From: an uncultured Christensenellaceae bacterium
Lineage (GTDB): Bacteria > Bacillota > Clostridia > Christensenellales > Pumilibacteraceae
DNA length: 21,559 nt
Assembly: GCA_910587025.1 (NCBI GenBank)
Contig: CAJUKR010000028.1
Location: 1-21,559 of the forward strand
Direction: 5' to 3'
Part shown: positions 6,263-14,778 of the stretch, piece by piece
Layout: each line of letters begins with the position of its first letter
Numbering within the stretch: the first letter of the stretch is position 1
Program-made: the position numbers and the translations under genes
Notes under the pieces: generated by a model
Seen by the model: only the letters and a program-made list of their open reading frames with translations
Databases searched by the model: none
What the model was told of the DNA's origin: nothing

Positions 6263-8893
6263 TTATTTTTTACGTTCGTGTCGAATATTCGCTTGGGCGG
6301 CGGCGAGCCTTGCCAGAGGAACTCTGAACGGCGAACACGACACGTAATCGAGTCCGACTCCGTGGAAGAATTCCACGCTCGACGGATCTCCGCCGTGTTC
6401 TCCGCACACTCCGAGCTTAAGGTCTTTTCGCGTGCTTCTGCCCTTTTCTGCGGCGATCTTTATAAGAGATCCCACGCCGTCCGTGTCCACTTTTGAGAAC
6501 GGATCGGCTTCGTATATCTTCTTATTGTAATATTCGGGAAGGAATTTGCCCGCATCGTCGCGAGAGAAACCGAAAGTCATCTGCGTAAGGTCGTTTGTAC
6601 CGAACGAGAAGAACTGGGCTTCGGTCGCTATCTTATCCGCGGTAACCGCGGCACGCGGGATCTCGATCATGGTGCCGACCATGTATTTCATATCCGAGCC
6701 CGCGGCTTTGATGATCTCGTCAGCCGTTTCGCAAATTATGCTCTTGACATACTTAAGCTCTTTGACGTCGCCTACAAGCGGAACCATGATCTCGGGCGTG
6801 ATATTCCAACCCTTTTCTTTTTTCACTTCGAGAGCCGCTTCTATGACCGCTCTCGTCTGCATTTCGGCTATTTCCGGATAAGTGACCGAGAGACGGCAAC
6901 CGCGGTGTCCCATCATGGGATTGGCTTCGTGAAGACCGACGATCGTGCTCTTGAGTTCTTCGAACGGAAGTCCCATATTTTTCGAAAGTTCGATAATCTC
7001 CCAGTCCTCGTGCGGGACGAATTCGTGAAGAGGCGGATCGAGGAAACGCACCGTCATGGGTCGACCTTCGAGCGCGATATACATCGCTTTGAAGTCGCCT
7101 TTCTGCATGGGAAGAAGTTTGCCGAGCGCGCGTTTACGTTCTTCCACCGTTTTGGAAACTATCATTTCTCTTATAGCGGGGATACGCGACGGATCGAAGA
7201 ACATGTGCTCGGTGCGGCAAAGACCGATGCCCTCGGCTCCGAAGCGAACAGCCTGCGCGGCGTCTTTCGGAGTATCGGCATTGGTGCGCACGTGAAGCGC
7301 GCGGAACTTGTCCGCCCAACCCATAAGTACGCCGAAATCGCCTGTGACCTCTGCGGGCTCGGTAGGTATCTTCTGTGCGTAAATATTACCGGTCGTGCCG
7401 TCGAGCGACAACCAGTCGTCGGGTCCGTACGTCTTACCCGCAAGCGTGATCTTTCTGTTTTCCTCGTCCACGACCAGCTCGGGGCAACCCGAAACACAGC
7501 ATACTCCCATACCGCGCGCGACTACCGCCGCATGACTGGTCATGCCTCCGCGTGCCGTAAGTATACCCTCGGAAGCGTTCATACCCTCGATGTCCTCGGG
7601 ACTTGTTTCCAGTCTGACGAGTATGACCTTTTCTCCCTTCTTCGCTCTTTCGACGGCTTCTTCCGCCGTGAACGCAATTTTACCGCAAGCCGCGCCCGGC
7701 GATGCGGGAAGCGCGCACGAAACGAATTTCGATTCCGAAAGCGCTTTCGCATTGAACTGCGGATGAAGCAACGTATCGAGCTGCTTGGGATCTATCATGC
7801 AAACGGCTTTCTTTTCGTCGATCATTCCTTCTCGGACGAGATCGACTGCGATCTTGAGCGCCGCCTGCGCGGTTCTCTTGCCGTTTCTGGTCTGGAGCAT
7901 ATAAAGTTTGCCTTCTTCGATGGTAAACTCCATGTCCTGCATATCTTTATAATGCTTTTCGAGCTTCTTTGTGATCGCAACGAATTCGTCGTAAAGCTTC
8001 GGGTTCTGTGCCTGAAGTTCGCCGATATGTTTGGGCGTGCGGATACCCGCCACGACGTCTTCGCCCTGAGCATTCATGAGATATTCTCCGAACAATCCTT
8101 TTTCGCCGGTAGCGGGATTGCGCGTGAAAGCGACGCCAGTACCCGATGTTTCGCCCTTATTGCCGAATACCATTGACTGAATATTGACGGCGGTGCCCCA
8201 TTCGTACGGAATATCGTTCATACGACGGTAAACGTTCGCGCGCGGGTTGTCCCAACTGCGGAAGACGGCTTTTGTAGCCTCTATCAGCTGAGTTTTGGGA
8301 TCCTGCGGGAATTCCACGCCCTGGTTCTTTTTATAATTATCCTTAAAAAGTTTTACGATTTCCTTCAGATCGTCGGCGGTAAGCTCCGGATCGGATTTGT
8401 ATCCTTTCTTTGTTTTGATGTCGTCGAGTATACGTTCGTATACCGTCTTGTCCTGTTCCATAACAACGTCCGAGAACATCTGTATGAAACGGCGATAAGA
8501 ATCGTATGCGAAACGGGGATTGCCCGTCTTATTTGCAAGTCCCTCTACCGACTTGTCGTTCAACCCGAGGTTGAGAATGGTATCCATCATACCCGGCATG
8601 GACGCTCTCGCGCCGCTCCTGACGGACACGAGGAGAGGATCTTTCTCGTCGCCGAGCTTTTTGCCCATGCGCTTTTCCAACTTCGCGAGAGCGTCGAAAA
8701 TCTGCTTCGAAATATCGTCGTTAATCTTGCGACCGTCCTCATAATACTGTGTGCATGCTTCTGTCGACACAGTGAATCCCGGAGGGACGGGCATACCGAG
8801 AACCGTCATTTCTGCCAGGTTCGCGCCCTTGCCGCCGAGAAGCTCGCGCATCGAGCCGTTTCCTTCTTCGAAAGCGAAAACGAATTTTTTCAC
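6263..8893 (-). CDS. ppdK: Pyruvate, phosphate dikinase
   Basis: An 876-residue enzyme, close to the 874 residues of the Clostridium symbiosum protein. It interconverts pyruvate + ATP + Pi and phosphoenolpyruvate + AMP + PPi in the cytosol; anaerobes use it for PPi-linked glycolysis or gluconeogenesis. The N-terminal ATP-grasp region has GGKGANLAEM (20-29) and SVRSGARASMPGMMDT. The phosphohistidine domain has GGMTSHAAVV with H454 as the swivelling phosphoryl carrier. The C-terminal PEP/pyruvate barrel has GCRLSVTYPEIAEMQ and GVCGEHGGDP with catalytic C830. The start is GTG at 8893, with AAGGAG 7 nt upstream. The gene has its own promoter and terminator and is therefore separate from the recO operon just upstream. 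I see no ppdK regulatory kinase gene in the window. Confidence 0.98.
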   Translation of the reverse strand: MKKFVFAFEEGNGSMRELLGGKGANLAEMTVLGMPVPPGFTVSTEACTQYYEDGRKINDDISKQIFDALAKLEKRMGKKLGDEKDPLLVSVRSGARASMPGMMDTILNLGLNDKSVEGLANKTGNPRFAYDSYRRFIQMFSDVVMEQDKTVYERILDDIKTKKGYKSDPELTADDLKEIVKLFKDNYKKNQGVEFPQDPKTQLIEATKAVFRSWDNPRANVYRRMNDIPYEWGTAVNIQSMVFGNKGETSGTGVAFTRNPATGEKGLFGEYLMNAQGEDVVAGIRTPKHIGELQAQNPKLYDEFVAITKKLEKHYKDMQDMEFTIEEGKLYMLQTRNGKRTAQAALKIAVDLVREGMIDEKKAVCMIDPKQLDTLLHPQFNAKALSESKFVSCALPASPGAACGKIAFTAEEAVERAKKGEKVILVRLETSPEDIEGMNASEGILTARGGMTSHAAVVARGMGVCCVSGCPELVVDEENRKITLAGKTYGPDDWLSLDGTTGNIYAQKIPTEPAEVTGDFGVLMGWADKFRALHVRTNADTPKDAAQAVRFGAEGIGLCRTEHMFFDPSRIPAIREMIVSKTVEERKRALGKLLPMQKGDFKAMYIALEGRPMTVRFLDPPLHEFVPHEDWEIIELSKNMGLPFEELKSTIVGLHEANPMMGHRGCRLSVTYPEIAEMQTRAVIEAALEVKKEKGWNITPEIMVPLVGDVKELKYVKSIICETADEIIKAAGSDMKYMVGTMIEIPRAAVTADKIATEAQFFSFGTNDLTQMTFGFSRDDAGKFLPEYYNKKIYEADPFSKVDTDGVGSLIKIAAEKGRSTRKDLKLGVCGEHGGDPSSVEFFHGVGLDYVSCSPFRVPLARLAAAQANIRHERKK

Positions 8894-8959
8894 CCCTTGT
8901 CTCCTTTTATATTATATTCGGCACGGCGGTTTGTTCACGACCGTCCCGTTGACCTATAG

Positions 8960-8988
8960 ATTATAACACGGAACGCATATAAAATCAA
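8960..8988 (-). promoter_or_regulatory. Sigma-A promoter of ppdK
   Basis: TTGATT (8988-8983), a 17-bp spacer and TATAAT (8965-8960) on the minus strand. The predicted start near 8953 gives a leader of about 60 nt before the GTG codon. Confidence 0.85.
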
Positions 8989-9033
8989 GACCTTTTCAGA
9001 AAAATATTACAATTATTTCAATTTTTTACCGTT

Positions 9034-9061
9034 AAAAACGCCGCTTCACAACAAAGCGGCG
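9034..9061 (-). terminator. Terminator of the era-recO operon, overlapping the recO stop codon
   Basis: An 8-bp GC-rich stem, CGCCGCTT / AAGCGGCG, with a 7-nt loop is followed by five T on the minus strand. The 5' arm is made by the last codons of recO and the TGA lies at the edge of the loop, so coding sequence and terminator are shared. Confidence 0.85.
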
Positions 9062-9639
9062 GATTTGATTTTGCATATATATTTGCTCTCGAAAAGTCTT
9101 ATATACCTTTTAAGCAGTTTAAGCGAATTTTCGGGCGTACGTATCGCGGAGTTTTCCGCGTCGACAAGTTCGCTTTCCCCGCCGACAGGAGAAACGTATC
9201 CGCCTTTTTCGAGCAATCCGAAAACATAGCTCAGTCCGAGCGCGTAAGGTTCGATACCCGAATACATCAATCTTTTAAGCGCTTCGAGCAGTCCGACGAA
9301 CAGATCGGGCGCAGGCGTATCGCCTGTCGCTTCCGCCGCCGTTTCGAGCATGACGGACGCGACGAGAAATGTATCGGGAGAATGCGTCACTCCGAACAGG
9401 CTCTCTATAGGTGAAGCGGTCTTGACGGTATAAAACCCGCCGCGGAGCATGAGAGAATATTCGCAGAACGCGAAAGGCATAGCCGCAAATTTCAGTTTTG
9501 CCTTTTCTTTTTTAACTCCGCGCATCAGCGCGCGCACCACTCCGAAATCCGGAGTAAGCAGACGTACGAGTTTATCCGACTCCTTATAATCCTCCGCGCC
9601 CAAAGCGATCGCCGACGTTATGACTTCGTTTGTTCCCAT
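9046..9639 (-). CDS. recO: DNA repair protein RecO, short form
   Basis: RecO works with RecR to load RecA on single-stranded DNA during recombinational repair. The 197-residue product has the family's N-terminal OB-fold pattern (ITSAIALGAEDYKESDKLVRLLTPDFG, residues about 7-33, then ALMRGVKK) and a helical C-terminal part. It is shorter than typical RecO (about 240-260 residues). The region that usually carries the C-x2-C zinc finger (here about 153-160, GGYVSPVGGE) has no cysteine pair. ATG 9639 lies one base after the era stop codon, so translation is probably coupled. The position directly after era supports the call. The shortening may be a lineage trait, because the terminator follows immediately and the frame looks intact. 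Confidence 0.9.
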   Translation of the reverse strand: MGTNEVITSAIALGAEDYKESDKLVRLLTPDFGVVRALMRGVKKEKAKLKFAAMPFAFCEYSLMLRGGFYTVKTASPIESLFGVTHSPDTFLVASVMLETAAEATGDTPAPDLFVGLLEALKRLMYSGIEPYALGLSYVFGLLEKGGYVSPVGGESELVDAENSAIRTPENSLKLLKRYIRLFESKYICKIKSAALL

Positions 9640-9640
9640 G

Positions 9641-10540
9641 CTATCCGTTATAACCGAGATCGCTCAGGTAATTGTGTTTGTTCCGCCAGTCGGGTCTGAC
9701 CTTTACGAACAACTGCAGGAACACGCGCTTACCCATACGTTCCTCTATACCGCGGCGCGAGCTTTCGCCTATGCGCTTTATCATTTTACCGCCCTCGCCG
9801 ATTATTATCTGCTTGTGCCCGTCCTTTTCGCACACTATATCCGCTTCGACGTACACGGTTTCTTTTTTCTCTTCGAATTTATTTACGACTATTCCGATCC
9901 CGTGCGGTATCTCGTCCTGCAACAAAAGCAAAGATTTTTCCCGCACGATCTCGCCCGTTACGAAACGAAGCGATCTGTCGGTCAGATCCCCGTCGGGATA
10001 GTACATTATGTCGTCGGTAAGTCGCGAAGCCAAAAGGTCGCGAAGTTTGTCTATATTCGTACCGTCGACACAGGAAGTGGGTACGATCTCGCTTACCGCA
10101 CCCCTGCCGTCCGCTTCGGTCATGAGCGGCGACAGCTTTGACAAAATCGGATATATCCTTTCGTATTTCGCTTCGTCCGTTTTGTTTACGACCACGAAAG
10201 TCGGTATTTTAAGCGCGAGCTTTCGCTCGATAAAAGCGTAATCCGAATCGGTAAAACGCCGCGACCCGTCGATAACTATGACGAGAACGTCGACGTCCTT
10301 GCTTCCGTAATCGGTTTCTTTACTCATATATTTGCCGAGCTCGGTCTTTGGCGTAAGTATCCCCGGCGTATCGACGAATATCATCTGATACTCGTCCGTG
10401 GTGAGTATCCCGCGAACGGCGTCGCGCGTCGTCTGCGGCTTGGGGGTAACAATGGAGATCTTTTCTCCTATCAGCCTGTTCATAAGACTGCTCTTTCCCA
10501 CGTTAGGTTTGCCGATTATGCCGATAAAACCCGATTTCAT
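9641..10540 (-). CDS. era: GTPase Era, 16S rRNA / 30S maturation factor
   Basis: A 299-residue GTPase of normal length that binds the 3' end of 16S rRNA and assists 30S subunit assembly. The G-domain motifs are complete: G1 GKPNVGKS (10-17), G2 with QTTRD (36-40), G3 DTPG (57-60), G4 NKTD (119-122), and PTSCVDG (154-160) at the G5 position. The C-terminal KH domain has IIIGEGGKMIKRIG, with the GEGG loop at 248-251. It overlaps the ybeY stop by 4 bp (ATGA) and is followed one base later by recO. In Bacillus, dgkA and cdd lie between ybeY and era; both are absent here. Confidence 0.98.
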   Translation of the reverse strand: MKSGFIGIIGKPNVGKSSLMNRLIGEKISIVTPKPQTTRDAVRGILTTDEYQMIFVDTPGILTPKTELGKYMSKETDYGSKDVDVLVIVIDGSRRFTDSDYAFIERKLALKIPTFVVVNKTDEAKYERIYPILSKLSPLMTEADGRGAVSEIVPTSCVDGTNIDKLRDLLASRLTDDIMYYPDGDLTDRSLRFVTGEIVREKSLLLLQDEIPHGIGIVVNKFEEKKETVYVEADIVCEKDGHKQIIIGEGGKMIKRIGESSRRGIEERMGKRVFLQLFVKVRPDWRNKHNYLSDLGYNG

Positions 10541-10995
10541 CTGAGTACTCCTATGGCGCTTAAAATGCTTTCTTCGGCCTCTCGCATCTTTATCCTGTCG
10601 GCTTCTTCGATATGATCGAAGCCGAGTATATGCAACAGTCCGTGAGTAAAAAGATACGTTTCCTCTCTCTCCGTCGAATGTCCGTATTCTTCAGCCTGCT
10701 CCGCCGCTATTTCGCGGCATAAGGCAATCGACCCGAGCATTACGCCGCCCGCCGTTTCGTCGTAATCGAAAGGATAGTTTTCTTTCGTCAGCGGCGTTAT
10801 AACCTCGAGCATGGGAAAACTGAGGACGTCTGTCGGTCGGTCGACCCCGCGCGTGCGCATATTGAGTTCGTGCATCGCCGCCTTGTCGATAAACTCGATC
10901 TCGGCAATACCGTCGCCTTCCATGCCGAGAAAGACGAAAGTCTCTTCCGCCGCAGCTCGCATTTCGGCCGTTACGTCGCCCGTAAGCGTTATCAT
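10537..10995 (-). CDS. ybeY: Endoribonuclease YbeY (rRNA maturation)
   Basis: A 152-residue metal-dependent ribonuclease involved in 16S rRNA 3'-end processing and 70S quality control. The diagnostic zinc-binding motif H-x3-H-x5-H is present as HGLLHILGFDH (H118, H122, H128). The upstream conserved stretch RPTDVLSFPM (53-62) and GSIALC (88-93) also fit the family. It overlaps its neighbours by 4 bp on both sides (pgpH upstream, era downstream), so translation is probably coupled. Joint transcription with era groups two ribosome-maturation factors. Confidence 0.97.
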   Translation of the reverse strand: MITLTGDVTAEMRAAAEETFVFLGMEGDGIAEIEFIDKAAMHELNMRTRGVDRPTDVLSFPMLEVITPLTKENYPFDYDETAGGVMLGSIALCREIAAEQAEEYGHSTEREETYLFTHGLLHILGFDHIEEADRIKMREAEESILSAIGVLR

Positions 10996-12461
10996 TTCTC
11001 GCCCCCGGGATATTTTACACGCTGGTGGAAAACGCCGCCGAACGCGCTTATGATCGTTTTTCTTATGACCTCGAGATCGAGCATCGACAGCTTACATTCG
11101 TCGAACTGTCCTTGCGCTATGCGTTCGCCGATTATAGCGCGCAAAAGTTTTTCGACGCGCTCGCCGTCGGGTTTGTCCATTGCGCGTATAGCGGCTTCGC
11201 TGCTGTCGCAAATCATTATTATGCCCGAGATCTTGCTCCTCGGCGTTCTGCCGTGATAACGGTAATCGTCGATATTGACTTCGCCGTCCGTCAGACCTTT
11301 GGCGCGCTCGTAGAACACTTTTATGGGCGACGTGCCGTGATGTTCTATTGCCACGCTGGCGATCTCTTCGGGAAGGCGGTGTTCTTTGAGAAGTTTATAA
11401 CCGTCGGTGGAATGTTTGCGTATGATCTCGACGCTGACCTCGGGAAGTATATCGTCATGCGGATTATACCCCGACTGATTTTCCGTAAAATACGAGGGAT
11501 TAAGCAATTTGCCGATGTCGTGATAATATGCCGCGGCGCGCGCGAGATAAGGATCTTCTCCGATCGCGGTAGCGCAGATCTCCGCAAAATTGGCGACTGC
11601 AAGACAGTGATTGTAAGTTCCGGGAGCCTCGGTAGCCAGTCTGCGCAAAAGCGGCTGACGCGAATCCGTCCATTCCGCAAGACGGTTGTCCGTAACGAGA
11701 TTGAACGCGCTTTCCATTATCGGATTGATTACAAGCGCAGCAAACAACGGGATTGCCCCCGAAACGAAGACGACCCAAAAATACGAAAGCAAGTCCACTC
11801 CGTCCTGTCTGATAAACGACATAAGCACATATAACGCCTCGGACGCAAGCATGATTATACAACCGAGCACGATATAATTTATACGACGGGTCTTGTTCTT
11901 GAGAACGAGCGGAATAGCCGCGCCCGCGCCGATGTTTATAACGGTAATAAAAGCCAACAGCCAAAGATATACGCCGTTGCCGCCGATTACCATGAAAATT
12001 TCTCCGTCGGTCATGATCGATTCGAGTAGCAACACCCACATGACCATGACCGATTCCATAAGATTCAGCATCAGAGCATCCTGTTTCTGCCGCGAAATCT
12101 GTACGATGATCATCGCCGTCAGTCCGGGCGCGATCATGAGCGGAGAAAGGATACTCAGATATAAGTGAGCAAGGAAAGAGATCGTAACAACGGTCATAAA
12201 CGCTATATAATACTTCGGATGCGCGATAATGAATGTACGCGAAACGATCGCGAACAAAAGTATACCGCCCAAAAAAACTCCGAACGAAATCGTCAGCGTC
12301 AGAATGCACAGCCATACTCCGGTCGTAACCGGTTCACCGATAACGAAAAATTTGATCACGCTCGCCCAAACCATGACCAGCCCGCAAAGAGCAGTCGCGG
12401 CAATGGCGATTATAAGCTGTTTTACCGTGAACTTTTTGATCGAATAATCATTGTTTGTCAT
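10992..12461 (-). CDS. pgpH: PgpH-type membrane HD phosphodiesterase (c-di-AMP), lacking the extracellular domain
   Basis: A 489-residue membrane protein with about eight hydrophobic segments between residues 12 and 250, then a cytoplasmic HD domain: NHCLAVANFAEICATAIG, YYHDIGK (H314, D315), EHHGT and CDSSEA. PgpH/YqfF proteins hydrolyse the second messenger c-di-AMP. Known members have about 700 residues, with an extracellular 7TMR-HDED domain between the first membrane helix and the other seven. Here the second hydrophobic stretch begins near residue 41, so that ectodomain is missing. No upstream space could encode it, since the start overlaps phoH by 14 bp. The HD motifs look intact, so catalysis is probably kept while extracellular sensing is lost. 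Gene order confirms the identity; substrate is inferred from the family. Confidence 0.92.
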   Translation of the reverse strand: MTNNDYSIKKFTVKQLIIAIAATALCGLVMVWASVIKFFVIGEPVTTGVWLCILTLTISFGVFLGGILLFAIVSRTFIIAHPKYYIAFMTVVTISFLAHLYLSILSPLMIAPGLTAMIIVQISRQKQDALMLNLMESVMVMWVLLLESIMTDGEIFMVIGGNGVYLWLLAFITVINIGAGAAIPLVLKNKTRRINYIVLGCIIMLASEALYVLMSFIRQDGVDLLSYFWVVFVSGAIPLFAALVINPIMESAFNLVTDNRLAEWTDSRQPLLRRLATEAPGTYNHCLAVANFAEICATAIGEDPYLARAAAYYHDIGKLLNPSYFTENQSGYNPHDDILPEVSVEIIRKHSTDGYKLLKEHRLPEEIASVAIEHHGTSPIKVFYERAKGLTDGEVNIDDYRYHGRTPRSKISGIIMICDSSEAAIRAMDKPDGERVEKLLRAIIGERIAQGQFDECKLSMLDLEVIRKTIISAFGGVFHQRVKYPGGEK

Positions 12462-13413
12462 TTGTTTTTGCCTTATCGTACGCCTTTACTATTTTTTGGA
12501 CAAGCTCATGGCGTACCACGTCCTTATCCGTAAGACGGCACACCGCGATCCCGTCTATGTCGCCGAGTATCGCCACCGCCTGCTTCAGACCGCTTCTGCC
12601 GCCGATCGGCAGATCGATCTGGGTTATATCTCCCGTAACGACGACTTTGCTTCCGTCGCCCATACGTGTAAGAAACATTTTCATCTGCTCTTCCGTCGTA
12701 TTCTGCGCTTCGTCGAGAATAATAAACGCCCGAGAAAGAGTGCGCCCGCGCATATACGCCAGAGGCGCGATCTCGATGATCCCCTTTTCTATAAGGCTGA
12801 GGTAGTTGTCCACTCCGAACATTTCTTCGAGAGCGTCGTACAACGGACGAAGATACGGATCGACTTTCATTTGAAGGTCGCCGGGAAGAAAGCCGAGCTT
12901 CTCGCCCGCTTCGATTGCGGGACGGGTCAGTATTATACGGTCGACTTCTCCGCGCTTGAACGCCGAAACGGCGATAGCCACGGCAAGATAAGTCTTTCCC
13001 GTACCCGCGGGACCTACCGCGAAAGTAAGCGTATTTTTTTTGATCGCACGGCAATAAGCGCGTTGCGCAAGAGTTTTGCAGATTATCTTTTTACCGCGAG
13101 CGGTAACCGCCACGGTTTCTCTGAACAGATCGAGAACATCGTCGCCGTCCCCGGTTTCCACCATATCGGCGCACCGTTCCACGATTACTTTGTTTATAGG
13201 CTGACCCTGCTTTATAAGTTCGGCAAGCAGACGGATCAGACGCAGACAGCTCTCGACGCCTTCTTTATCTCCCGAAACGCGGGCTCCCGTATCGACTGCG
13301 GAAATGCGTACGCCGAAACGATTTTGCATCACTTCGAGATTCCCGTCGAGAGCTCCCGACAGTTTGAAAAATATATCGTTACCGAGTGTGATTTCTTCGC
13401 TTGCGGAAATCAT
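12448..13413 (-). CDS. phoH: PhoH-like ATPase
   Basis: A 321-residue protein, the usual length for the PhoH family encoded next to ybeY. Residues about 30-70 form a small KH-like or N-terminal domain (GVRISAVDTGARVSGD). The ATPase core has Walker A GPAGTGKT (134-141), RPAIEAGEKLGFLPGDL (164-180), and Walker B IILDEAQNTT (231-240, D234-E235). PhoH proteins are cytoplasmic helicase-like ATPases thought to act in RNA metabolism; the exact substrate is not settled. The start at ATG 13413 is the only in-frame choice near the GGGAGG ribosome site, but the 15-nt spacing is long. The gene overlaps pgpH by 14 bp and is 43 bp from yqfD. Confidence 0.95.
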   Translation of the reverse strand: MISASEEITLGNDIFFKLSGALDGNLEVMQNRFGVRISAVDTGARVSGDKEGVESCLRLIRLLAELIKQGQPINKVIVERCADMVETGDGDDVLDLFRETVAVTARGKKIICKTLAQRAYCRAIKKNTLTFAVGPAGTGKTYLAVAIAVSAFKRGEVDRIILTRPAIEAGEKLGFLPGDLQMKVDPYLRPLYDALEEMFGVDNYLSLIEKGIIEIAPLAYMRGRTLSRAFIILDEAQNTTEEQMKMFLTRMGDGSKVVVTGDITQIDLPIGGRSGLKQAVAILGDIDGIAVCRLTDKDVVRHELVQKIVKAYDKAKTNDKQ

Positions 13414-13456
13414 ATCTATAAACCATGACCTCCCGTCATGAAACGTCGAAGGCGGA

Positions 13457-14368
13457 TCAGATTTCTCCTATCGTTATTTCGGCGGTAAAATATGTTTTCA
13501 GTACCGCCACTCCTCCGATATTTTCCACCGAATGACGGCATTCGAATTCTTTGCCGAACAAGACCGCCAATTCCTCGCCTTTTTCTTTCTTGTATTCTTC
13601 TATCGCGCCTGCAAGGACTTCTTCGTCTTCGCCCGCCGACGATATGGGATAGGAATAACCGAACGTAACTTCGGCGTACACCTTTCCTTTTACTTCCGTT
13701 TGTCCTATAACGCTGCCGTCTGCCGCGGAAATAATATCTCCCGATATGAGCATATCGCCGCGTTTTACGACGTCGCCCACCTTGACGCACGGCGTTCCGC
13801 TTTCGACCGTCATACGCGTTATGACGCCGTCGTAAGAACTGACGAGCGCGGAACCGGATTCGTCGGGATCCGTCGCCTTATCCGAAGTGAGCACGCTGAC
13901 ACGCACGACGCAACCGTCCACCGACACCGAAGCCGAAGTCATACCCGCCGCGCGAAGAGCCGCTTCGGCAGCCCGGCAATCGACCGAAGATTTCGGAACG
14001 AACACGGTAATACCCGAGCTTTCGAGCGCGTCCATCGCCGCCGCTCGCGCCGTGCCTTCGGCGCCGACGAGTTCGATTCTCCATACGAAAATGTTTGCGG
14101 CGAATATCGTAACCGCCAAAAGAAGGGACGCGATAAGCAGCGGAAGACGAACGAGAAACAGCGAAAACCTCGATCCGACTTCATCGGTTACCGTATAATT
14201 GTAACACATCGTATCCAAAATTGCAACAGCTTTCGGCATGTCTTTTTTTCTCAGGCTTGCGGTGAGTTGCTTGTGTCCGATACGCACGCCGTACAAGCGC
14301 ACGTCCGCCGAAGACAGCGTGCGAGTCAACCGCATAAGATTCAGCCCGTTTACGGTAAGTCCGATCAT
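13457..14368 (-). CDS. yqfD: Sporulation protein YqfD
   Basis: A 303-residue membrane protein. The N-terminal cytoplasmic part (MIGLTVNGLNLMRLTRTL...) is followed by one transmembrane helix at about 70-95 (LFLVRLPLLIASLLLAVTIF), then an outward-facing domain with a central Gly/Val-rich beta region (SYDGVITRMTVESGTPCVKVGD). This architecture and the place between yqfC and phoH identify YqfD, whose gene is expressed in the mother cell during sporulation in Bacillus. It is about 100 residues shorter than B. subtilis YqfD (about 398). Start ATG 14368 overlaps the yqfC stop by 4 bp (ATGA). The molecular function of the family is not well established. Confidence 0.9.
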   Translation of the reverse strand: MIGLTVNGLNLMRLTRTLSSADVRLYGVRIGHKQLTASLRKKDMPKAVAILDTMCYNYTVTDEVGSRFSLFLVRLPLLIASLLLAVTIFAANIFVWRIELVGAEGTARAAAMDALESSGITVFVPKSSVDCRAAEAALRAAGMTSASVSVDGCVVRVSVLTSDKATDPDESGSALVSSYDGVITRMTVESGTPCVKVGDVVKRGDMLISGDIISAADGSVIGQTEVKGKVYAEVTFGYSYPISSAGEDEEVLAGAIEEYKKEKGEELAVLFGKEFECRHSVENIGGVAVLKTYFTAEITIGEI

Positions 14369-14616
14369 ACTTCGCGCACTCCGAAAATTCTGCCTTTTAC
14401 TATCACGCTTTCGCGCTCGAGTTCGTCGATCACGAGATTTTCGCCCGTAATTTCGATAAGGGTCTTTCCCGCCGCTATTTCGATTTTGTCCTGTGCGACG
14501 GAGATTATACGCGAAATCCCCTCTATATATGCCGCTTCGCCGCCCATTAAAACCGCGCTGTACTTTACAGCCCTGCCGAGCACCGTCTTATAACTTATAT
14601 CATCGAAAAAACTCAT
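14365..14616 (-). CDS. yqfC: YqfC/YabP-family sporulation protein
   Basis: An 83-residue protein from ATG 14616, the usual short length of YqfC. The sequence MSFFDDISYKTVLGRAVKYSAVLMGGEAAYIEGIS, then ITGENLVIDELERESVIVKGRI, fits the YabP/YqfC beta-rich family. The open frame extends upstream to 14787, but those codons are antisense to a coding-like plus-strand ORF and carry no family signal, so I choose 14616; ATG 14637 is possible. No strong ribosome site is visible. It is first in the seven-gene operon, so the operon promoter should lie between 14616 and the terminator at about 14779, though I cannot identify it confidently. Confidence 0.88.
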   Translation of the reverse strand: MSFFDDISYKTVLGRAVKYSAVLMGGEAAYIEGISRIISVAQDKIEIAAGKTLIEITGENLVIDELERESVIVKGRIFGVREV

Positions 14617-14646
14617 AAGATATAATATGCCGCGCATAATAAGAGT

Positions 14647-14766
14647 ATGAGAAACGATTACTTCGATAACGGCGACGACTTCGAGTCGAAAAACGATCCG
14701 GAAGGATCTTATACCGGAAACGGTATAATCACGGACGAGCCCGAACAGGACGCGGACGATCTGTAA
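14647..14766 (+). CDS. Possible small acidic protein, 39 codons
   Basis: The only plus-strand ORF I consider possibly real. It starts MRNDYFDNGDDF and ends DEPEQDADDL, very acidic with about 13 Asp/Glu. Codon choice (GAC, AAC, GGC, ACC) resembles the host genes. A TATAAT lies at 14621-14626, but I see no matching -35 box, and the ribosome site is weak (AAGAG almost touching the ATG). A strong terminator begins 12 bp after its stop. It diverges from yqfC with only 30 bp between starts. I do not recognise a family; it could be chance. Confidence 0.4.
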   Translation: MRNDYFDNGDDFESKNDPEGSYTGNGIITDEPEQDADDL

Positions 14767-14778
14767 ACATGCGATCGT

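Noticed and set aside
6905..8176. Plus-strand ORF of 423 codons opposite ppdK
   Set aside because: ppdK is intact and highly conserved; the long antisense frame follows from its codon bias. The translation is rich in Arg, His and Phe without a recognisable domain.
12451..14593. Long plus-strand ORFs (325 and 353 codons) opposite phoH and yqfD
   Set aside because: Antisense shadows of confidently identified genes, with no domain pattern or plausible ribosome site.
14642..14670. Sigma-E-like promoter for yqfC (CATACTCT with a GTTATCG box 14 bp upstream)
   Set aside because: The -10 partly resembles the sigma-E consensus, but the -35 does not; chance cannot be excluded.
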